Of a DNA stretch of 64,000 nucleotides, positions 57,481 to 64,000 are shown piece by piece. Position numbers and translations under genes: made by a program. The notes beneath the pieces are model-generated. The model saw only the letters and a list, made by a program, of their open reading frames with translations. It ran no database searches and was not told the DNA's origin. The stretch is from Crossaster papposus (lineage: Eukaryota; Echinodermata; Asteroidea; Velatida; Solasteridae): NCBI GenBank assembly GCA_037893245.1, contig JBAIAA010000596.1:845162-909161 (forward strand), read 5' to 3'. Within the stretch, counting starts at the first letter, position 1; each line of letters opens with the position of its first letter.

Positions 57481-59159
57481 GAAACAGAGACAGAAAAGGG
57501 CATCAGAGACAGAAAAGGGCATCATGATTGCAAAGCAGCAACTTGAGGTTCCAATTTCATTCAAACAACCCTGTCAGCGTACATGTCTATGTGTGGGTGT
57601 GTATCATACACACAATACAGACTCTATTGTTATAAACCATTCGGCTGTGAAATGAATTGGAAGTAAAAAGCATTTACTGCTATTTCAGCCAGTAAATGCT
57701 AAACAGTAAAACTTTATTTTATTCATACGAATTGAAGCATTTGCTTTTCCTTAATGCTTTTACTTCGTAGTAAATGCGTTTACTTGTTGCTTGTACTTCA
57801 TAGCGTTTGCTAGTTTGTATTCATACGACCCAATGTACATGTAGTAGCAAGTTGGTTATTACCAGTCTGCATGTGTTGAGGACAATGAGGAGCGGTCGCT
57901 ATAGCCCAAGGTGCAAGCATGTGGGTATCTAATGTAAACAGATGTCTGGGCCAGGGGGTATAATGTAAACCCTTTACTCTCAGAGTCAGTGGTCAGCTTT
58001 TTTGAGCAGATGATCAATTCATTGAGCAATTGTATTTAGTTCAAAGAACATAAACTACTACATTTTAAATCCTCTATAGGTGCCGTGTGTTAGGAATGCT
58101 AAACAATTAAAACAATAAGACAATAATTTTGTAAAAAAATGCCAAATGAAACAATAAATTTTCAAAAACATGTAGGTTTTATTCCTAAAATTTCAATGTT
58201 TCACTATACATGCTTGATATAATACTTGTTGATGGAATATATATGGGTAACAGGCAACAAACATTTTTTTGCAACTTTGTTTTATTTTGTATCCATTTAT
58301 ACTGTTATATTTTTAAATACTGTAGTCCAGGTCCAAAAGAAAATGTTTGATATAAAAAGTCACTTACCAATTCCATGTACCGGTATCTATTATATTATAT
58401 CTAACTATTATAGGCCTATATCAAGGTTCACATAAAATCATGTCTCTGGCAATACTGACTGCCTTTAATGCCATTTAAGTATTTGTTCTCTTCATATCAA
58501 CATTCATTTTATGTATTCTATTATAAATATGACCAAATTGTTATATAATTTGGCAATTAGGACTTTCTTTAATGAATACTATTTGTCCATTCATTGCGTT
58601 TGTTTCCAGCCAAAGTGCTAACTTTCCGGCAACACTGTTTTCGCGTACTTAAAAACTTGTTATTCCGTGTTTATGTAGGTTGGTATCTTATCTACCAATT
58701 ATGAAAGTGGCATTACCCACAAAGTGCTACTTTTGGCTTTATAGCCCAATTCAATACCCCATTTTTCGCTATGAGAAAATATGATGACAACACCCCTATT
58801 TGAAATAATGGTTTGATCCAAAGTGGAACACACACATTACATTTTAAAATCATTTTCTGAAAGAGTAAACATGGTTGTGCAATATGTGTGAAAGAAAAAC
58901 TTCTACTATTTCCCCTGTAGATGTACCAGTGCTTCCAATTTACCTATATTTCATTACTTAAATAGTCTAAAAACTTGAACAATTTGTTGGAAATCTTATT
59001 TTGACCGTTACCATGGCAACAAACATCTAATATCATTTTTTTTTCTATTTTTGTATTTCATGTACTTATACCTACTCATATATGGAGTATTGCCACAATC
59101 CATTTTTTTAAGTCTGCCACCTTTTTAAAAATATCTTTGATTTTTACAGCAACCCAGTC

Positions 59160-59428
59160 TTAAGTGTTTAAAAGGTCTTGCCCCTAATTATTTGATAGAT
59201 ATGATTACTGTGAGATCTAGTGCTTACATTCTTCGTTCACAGACTCGTATTGTTCTACATGTCCCTCGTATTCATCACAAGACTCTTGGTGAGAGGGCAT
59301 TCGTGTATAAGGGCCCATGGCTGTGGAATCGTCTCCCGGCTGAGCTAACTTTGGTGGAATGTTTCTCAGTAGATGTCTTTAAAGGGAAACTCAAAGCTCA
59401 TTTGTTCAGACAGGCATATCCTGTCTGA
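59160..59428 (+). pseudogene. LINE reverse transcriptase 3' fragment, second half
   Basis: From the right TTAA the frame encodes CLKGLAPNYLIDMI, then TLGERAFVYKGPWLWNRLPA, then FKGKLKAHLFRQAYPV and a stop, the normal C-terminus of a CR1/Rex-like LINE protein. It continues the frame broken at 45123. A G-rich run (59439-59454) follows the stop. Confidence 0.85.
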
Positions 59429-60876
59429 TTTTCTTGTTGGGGGGGGGGGGGGGGATTTCTTTTGTTATTCAGATCCAAAACTTCTAAATTAAACTAATAT
59501 AGGCAAGCTTATAGACGATGCGCTCTCTGACGTCACGTGTTAACATCCGTATTCAAATGTGCCCGGCATTGATGCGCACCCATCATGTTTTACATACAAT
59601 TTGCTTAAAGAGTGACATCGCAGGTCAGATCGCCTTTGAATTATGTGACCTTTAATGTCATCTCTTAACCAAATTTATGTAAAACATGATGCGTGCGCAT
59701 ATTGACGGGCATATTTGAATACACATTTAAACAGAGGCACATCGTCTATAGCGAACGAATTCTGAATGACGCCCTTTTTCATGAACAACATTAACAGTGT
59801 TTTCCGTGTTTGGTTTTATGTCTAAAAACCAAGTTGTGTTTGACAAATAGTATATTTAAAAAAATTGCATAGGTCTATCAGTGAACTACAAAATAAACAG
59901 CCGATATTTAATAATCTTTCTTCCAACCGGCTTCGGTTGATAACCAGTTCATGCGTGGGATTGTTTTTTTTACGAACCTCGATGTGGGTAGCACACCCTG
60001 ATATTTCCGGACTCGATTGCTCGCTGCGAACCGGTCACATACATATATTGTTAGCCTTGCTCTTATATCTGTAATCCGTTTTTAATTCCAGAAAAATACA
60101 CGGCATCGAACGCAAACTGGTTATAAAAGGCAGAACACCCAGCTTGGTGATGTTGTTTACGCTGTTTGAAATAGACTACCTTTGCGTGGTGGTATCCCAC
60201 AAATCCCTGCGCGAACGAGACGTCTAATTTTGGCTTATTATTGTTTACAAATTAACACCTCATCTTATACAACAATTAATACACAACTGTGACAGCTTTT
60301 GTTTCTCCAAATATAGAATGCATAGCCTATAGCATTGTGTTTGAATTGCTGTATTACCAATAATGAGTTCACTGGGCGATAGGTCGAAACAGACCGATGA
60401 CAATAAAATCCTATCGTTATGAGCAGCCTGTACCGAATAGATTTACTGTTTTGTAGTTCACAATTTGTTGACTATAAAATACCACGTTGTATACGCTCGG
60501 GTTCGTGTGCAATTATTATTAAAAGTTATGCTCTTTCCCTGGTGCCAATTCGACTGCAACAGAATGCAAGTAGTGATTTCAGGATACCAGGCAAATGCTA
60601 GGGAATCCCGATGAGAAATCACCAGTGTATGACGTCATGCATCGATCGTGACGACGGGCGTCGGGGTCGAACCTCGTTCCCAAAATGTCGAGCAGTACGC
60701 CCCCCCCCAACCCTAGCTGGTATTGGATCACGATCAAAACACTTTGGATATCAATGCGAATAACGCTAGTATGAGGTGGAGGGGACGTGATATGTATCTC
60801 ACATGGAACATTAGCATTAAAATACGCAATACACGCCGAAGTTGCTGTTTTGAATTGCGATGCGAGTAGTGTTCAG

Positions 60877-61700
60877 CAGGGATGTAGTCGAGTCCATCAC
60901 AAGTCCCTGCAAGTCCCTGTAAGTCCCTGCAAGTCCCTGCAAGTCCCTGCAAGTCCCTGCAAGTCCCTGCAAGTCCCTGCAAGTCCCTGCAAGTCCCTGC
61001 AAGTCCCTGCAAGTCCCTGCAAGTCCCTGCAAGTCCCTGCAAGTCCCTGCAAGTCCCTGCAAGTCCCTGCAAGTCCCTGCAAGTCCCTGCAAGTCCCTGC
61101 AAGTCCCTGCAAGTCCCTGCAAGTCCCTGCAAGTCCCTGCAAGTCCCTGCAAGTCCCTGCAAGTCCCTGCAAGTCCCTGCAAGTCCCTGCAAGTCCCTGC
61201 AAGTCCCTGCAAGTCCCTGCAAGTCCCTGCAAGTCCCTGCAAGTCCCTGCAAGTCCCTGCAAGTCCCTGCAAGTCCCTGCAAGTCCCTGCAAGTCCCTGC
61301 AAGTCCCTGCAAGTCCCTGCAAGTCCCTGCAAGTCCCTGCAAGTCCCTGCAAGTCCCTGCAAGTCCCTGCAAGTCCCTGCAAGTCCCTGCAAGTCCCTGC
61401 AAGTCCCTGCAAGTCCCTGCAAGTCCCTGCAAGTCCCTGCAAGTCCCTGCAAGTCCCTGCAAGTCCCTGCAAGTCCCTGCAAGTCCCTGCAAGTCCCTGT
61501 AAGTCCCTGCAAGTCCCTGCAAGTCCATCACAAGTCCTTCAGTTCCAATTCAAATCACAAGCTATTCAAATCAGCTTTGACAAAGGCATTCCATTGTCAT
61601 TGTTCATCTAGTTACTGGTGACTGCCTTTATGAAGGGACTTGTGACTGGCTTTACGAAAGGACTTGTGAAAGGACTTGCAGGGACTCGACTACAACCCTG
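60877..61700. mobile_element. hAT-like non-autonomous element with 62-unit 10-bp array
   Basis: Ends CAGGGATGTAGTCGAGTCC and, as complement, CAGGGTTGTAGTCGAGTCC; the 8-bp target duplication GTGTTCAG lies at 60869-60876 and 61701-61708. The paralogous site at 7031-7038 has a single GTGTTCAG and no element, so the insertion is proven from within the window. CAGGG termini with 8-bp duplications are characteristic of hAT elements. The interior (60901-61520) is 62 tandem AAGTCCCTGC units; only the 2nd and 60th differ (AAGTCCCTGT). The unit copies the sub-terminal sequence AAGTCCCTGC. Long ORFs through it are artefacts. Confidence 0.9.
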
Positions 61701-62890
61701 GTGTTCAGAACTTACTATTGGAAACGTACCATAGTATGCTCTGGGCTCGAAGCGGGTTATGGTCACGAGTTAGGACTCATTTCCCTGCACGCGTGATTTT
61801 TTTCCAGCATGGTAAAGGCCAATTAACACTGGGCGTATCTAGACCACACTGAATGGAAGATACTTAGGTTCTCCATAGAACCCCAAACTTACATTCTATA
61901 ATCTAACCCAATATCTACTTGGATGCAGTGAGAGGTCGAAAGAAGCTGTTTTTCGAAGTACCTGAATGTACCTCTGGGCCTACATGTAACTAGTTCACTG
62001 AGCGATAACAATACATTTTAGCTTCTGACAATAATGCTATAGGTACAAATAAGGGGCCTATATGCCTTTAAACAAATCAAAACCATATAAATATTTAAAC
62101 TTGGAACTTTTGCTTGTGTTCTCAGATACGACAGATACACTGTTAACGAACTCGATATAGACCTAGTGATATACTCAACCACACAAAAAATGATACCCAA
62201 AGAGCAACATGAGTGAGCACCAATCATTTTAAAATGAAAAAAGAAGCACAACTTCAAAATTGTTTTGGTTTCTATAATAGTCACTCTTGCCTGTTTACAA
62301 TTCACAAATTAATGTTCACAACAGCTGTGCACTATAGTAGTGTCGCACACGTAATGACGTGTTATTGCAAATACATTCTCTCTTATAACAGAACCGATGA
62401 CCTTGATCGTTGATATTTCGACATAGCCAGCTATTAGGAATTTCCTGGATGAGAAATCTACAAAACCTAAAGTATAATTGGTTTTCACCACAGTGCATTT
62501 ACAAGGTCCCTAGAATGACATAGTAAAAGTCTTAACAATGCCTAATTTGGATAAATCGTTAACACCTGTCGTGTAATATATTTATTCTCATATAGGCCGT
62601 CAGCTGAGTGCTGAAATTCTTTTATTTTATTCCAACAAGAGCGGGTTTAGATTTTCCGAACAGAAAATACGGAAAGTATTATAAATTCCAACATGTTTAG
62701 TGTATGAATTTAGCAAGTTACACGTATATAGTTGCATTAAATATTTTGTTTATTTTTTTATTCAGAATTCTAAATTTGTCTTTTCTTTTCTTATCGAGAT
62801 ATAATAATCCTCTCCATAAAATTAACCTCAATAGCCTAACTAAAGCATTTAGAAGGGAGTTTGGGATTGAATTCGTCATTATTCAATTAA

Positions 62891-63660
62891 AGGGAAACTC
62901 CACCCATAGTTTATAATTGCATAATGTTAAAGAGTGTCAATTGCCATTGTGACTTGATTTTTATTTCATTTTTATCGGTTTCGGTAATCATATAAAACAG
63001 AGATTTTCTCGCACTGCGCTTACCGTCATGAGAGCCGCCATTTTGTTTTGGTTTATCGGTACATCCGAGATATGTGACGTAGTGTCTGCACCATCAATAC
63101 GCGAAGCCCGATCGATAGCGGCCCTGCACGCGCAATGAATGCAAGTGAACCATTTTGTGTACGGTATAGTGTATACATAATGTGTACATGTACATGTGAA
63201 AGTAGGCTCAAAATCATACGGAGAAAGACCTGATACAATAATTACTAGCTCACAATTTTCTATTCTTCTCAAAAAAATACAAAAATAAACGATAGTTTGT
63301 GGCGCGTCAAATCGATATTTTGCACAGAAATGCAATACATGTACTCGTAATAGTCGGGCGTCTTACAACATACGTCTGCATAATGTAGGTGGCCGCGTTA
63401 AGTTGGAATACAAGTGCGAACAACAGGCAATAGAGCGATGTGCATTGAGGTGCAGACACTACGTCAAAATTTTCCGGGCGAGGCGGGAAATTTGAACAAT
63501 ATGGCCGCGCCCTTGTACTCCTGAATGGCAAGAAATCGTGAATATAATAAGCGCATGTGTCGTTCTCGATAACAAATCAAAACAAATTCTCTGCGGAATC
63601 AGTATGTTACCATATATTCTTTTAGACTAGGTACAATATTATTGAGCCTGGAATTTCCCT
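62891..63660. mobile_element. 770-bp TTAA-flanked MITE
   Basis: Flanked by TTAA on both sides (62887-62890 and 63661-63664), with short inverted ends AGGGAAACTCC and AGGGAAATTCC (complement). The paralogous sites near 13058 and 28062 run straight through (TTCA at the target), confirming insertion. Internal inverted words GTGACGTAGTGTCTGCACC and GGTGCAGACACTACGTCA lie at about 63074 and 63450. No ORF of note. Confidence 0.82.
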
Positions 63661-64000
63661 TTAAGAAATCTCATTATAAGCCTAACAAAATAAAATAAAC
63701 AGAATCAGTTAATCAATAGACCCACCAAAATATTTGGTTTTGATTTGAGGACCTCTTGGTTTTTTTGTGTGGAACCCGCCATTCTGCTCAATAAACATTC
63801 AGCATTTGCTAATTGCTATTGAGCTTGAAGCTCATAACTAAATTATCTTTCAAATGCCAATTGTTCTATTTTTTTTATTTTTTTAATTTATTTATTTATT
63901 TATTTAGCGGACGGTGTTTTCTCGAGCTCTGAGTAAGTCCCCTAAATTATCTGTTTCTAGACACTTTTTGTATCATTGTATTTATTTCATAGTATAGACC

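Larger units (their letters stand above)
54345..57831. mobile_element. AGTAAATGC-word inverted-repeat element carrying a gag-like gene
   Basis: 54345-54745 is an inverted match to 56745-57130, and 57537-57831 is an inverted match to 56413-56720. Together they form the two ends of an element in the reverse orientation to 56413-57170, with the right terminus ...TATTCATACGACCC at 57831. The extreme left terminus is decayed. Between the ends lie about 2.8 kb with a gag-like gene (55693-57480). The short element 56413-57170 shares with the larger one not only the ends but also GAGACAGAAAA-GGCATC, which lies in the gag tail at about 57485-57530, so it looks like an internal-deletion derivative. Confidence 0.6.
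45124..59159. mobile_element. TTAA-flanked element with about 0.5-kb inverted ends, carrying nested insertions
   Basis: Left end GACTGAGTTGCTCTAAAAAT and right end (complement GACTGGGTTGCTGTAAAAAT) are flanked by TTAA (45120-45123 and 59160-59163). Inverted similarity continues inward through TCTGCCACC, GTTGCCATGGCAAC, AACACCCATATTTGA and CAACACTG to about 45615 and 58610. The LINE reading frame interrupted on the left resumes exactly at the right TTAA. Subtracting the gypsy element and the nested 54345-57831 element leaves about 2.65 kb. No transposase was recognised. TTAA duplication fits piggyBac or Kolobok-like elements, but the GACTG terminus is not typical of piggyBac. Between nested insertions, 45620-46314 and 57832-58600 hold no gene. 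Confidence 0.78.
59957..63880. repeat. Segmental duplicate, copy B
   Basis: Same order and orientation as copy A (4932-13430) but lacking the 1.2-kb insertion and the piggyBac, and with its own insertions at 60877-61700 and 62891-63660. The match to copies A and C ends at about 63880 in a T-rich stretch. In A and C the next feature rightward is an OAS gene. 59430-59956 before it holds nothing recognised. Confidence 0.85.

Noticed and set aside
60901-61520. CRISPR-like array
   Set aside because: Units are directly adjacent 10-bp repeats with no spacers, in a eukaryotic transposon.
60734-61611. ORFs of 190-274 codons with a 10-residue period
   Set aside because: Translations of the 10-bp array inside a hAT-like element, open on both strands.

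Overview
The window looks like a repeat-rich, intron-bearing animal genome, probably a marine invertebrate. The reasons are spliced genes of the 2'-5'-oligoadenylate synthetase (OAS) family, piggyBac, hAT-like, Ty3/gypsy and CR1/Rex-like LINE sequences, and TTAGGG-type interstitial repeats. OAS genes are absent from insects and nematodes but occur in several marine invertebrate lineages. A cephalochordate, hemichordate or mollusc would fit; I cannot name the species.

The host genes I can support are a small OAS cluster. Three copies lie on the minus strand (1915-4137, 14153-15737, 29023-31911), and an orphan last exon lies on the plus strand (37667-37823). All three minus-strand copies keep the nucleotidyltransferase P-loop and catalytic Asp triad. 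Only the third has all four exons, with consistent splice phases (354 codons). The second lost its last exon through a local deletion of about 0.9 kb. The first has no last exon inside the window. Copies 2 and 3 share flanking DNA, and that flank recurs at 62.4-63.9 kb, so the cluster grew by segmental duplication and may continue past the right edge.

Most of the rest is mobile DNA. Paralogous segments serve as natural empty sites and allow exact boundaries for several elements: a 4.9-kb piggyBac (7705-12575), a hAT-like element with a 62-unit 10-bp array (60877-61700), a 770-bp TTAA element (62891-63660) and a 1.2-kb insertion at 5009-6192. Two elements (5398-5651, 10132-11383) share a 20-bp terminal inverted repeat and 6-bp target duplications but hold unrelated palindromic arrays. 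Two 1.0-1.15 kb elements (33044-34082, 42005-43157) have interleaved double inverted repeats.

From 44.9 to 59.4 kb there is a nested stack. A LINE 3' end is split by a TTAA-flanked element with long inverted ends (45124-59159). That element contains an apparently intact Ty3/gypsy retrotransposon (46315-54203, near-identical 1-kb LTRs). It also contains a second inverted-repeat element that carries a gag-like gene, which is itself interrupted by a short derivative of the same element.

Several elements share one design: their arms are made of short degenerate words (CGTAA, GACGTCAATATTC, GCAAATATTT, CGCGTGAGTAACG, CGGTAAGGACC, AATGGTA, AGTAAATGC) arranged as dispersed palindromes. Large stretches (about 16.1-20.9, 23.3-26.7, 34.1-36.1 and 57.9-58.6 kb) hold nothing I can assign.
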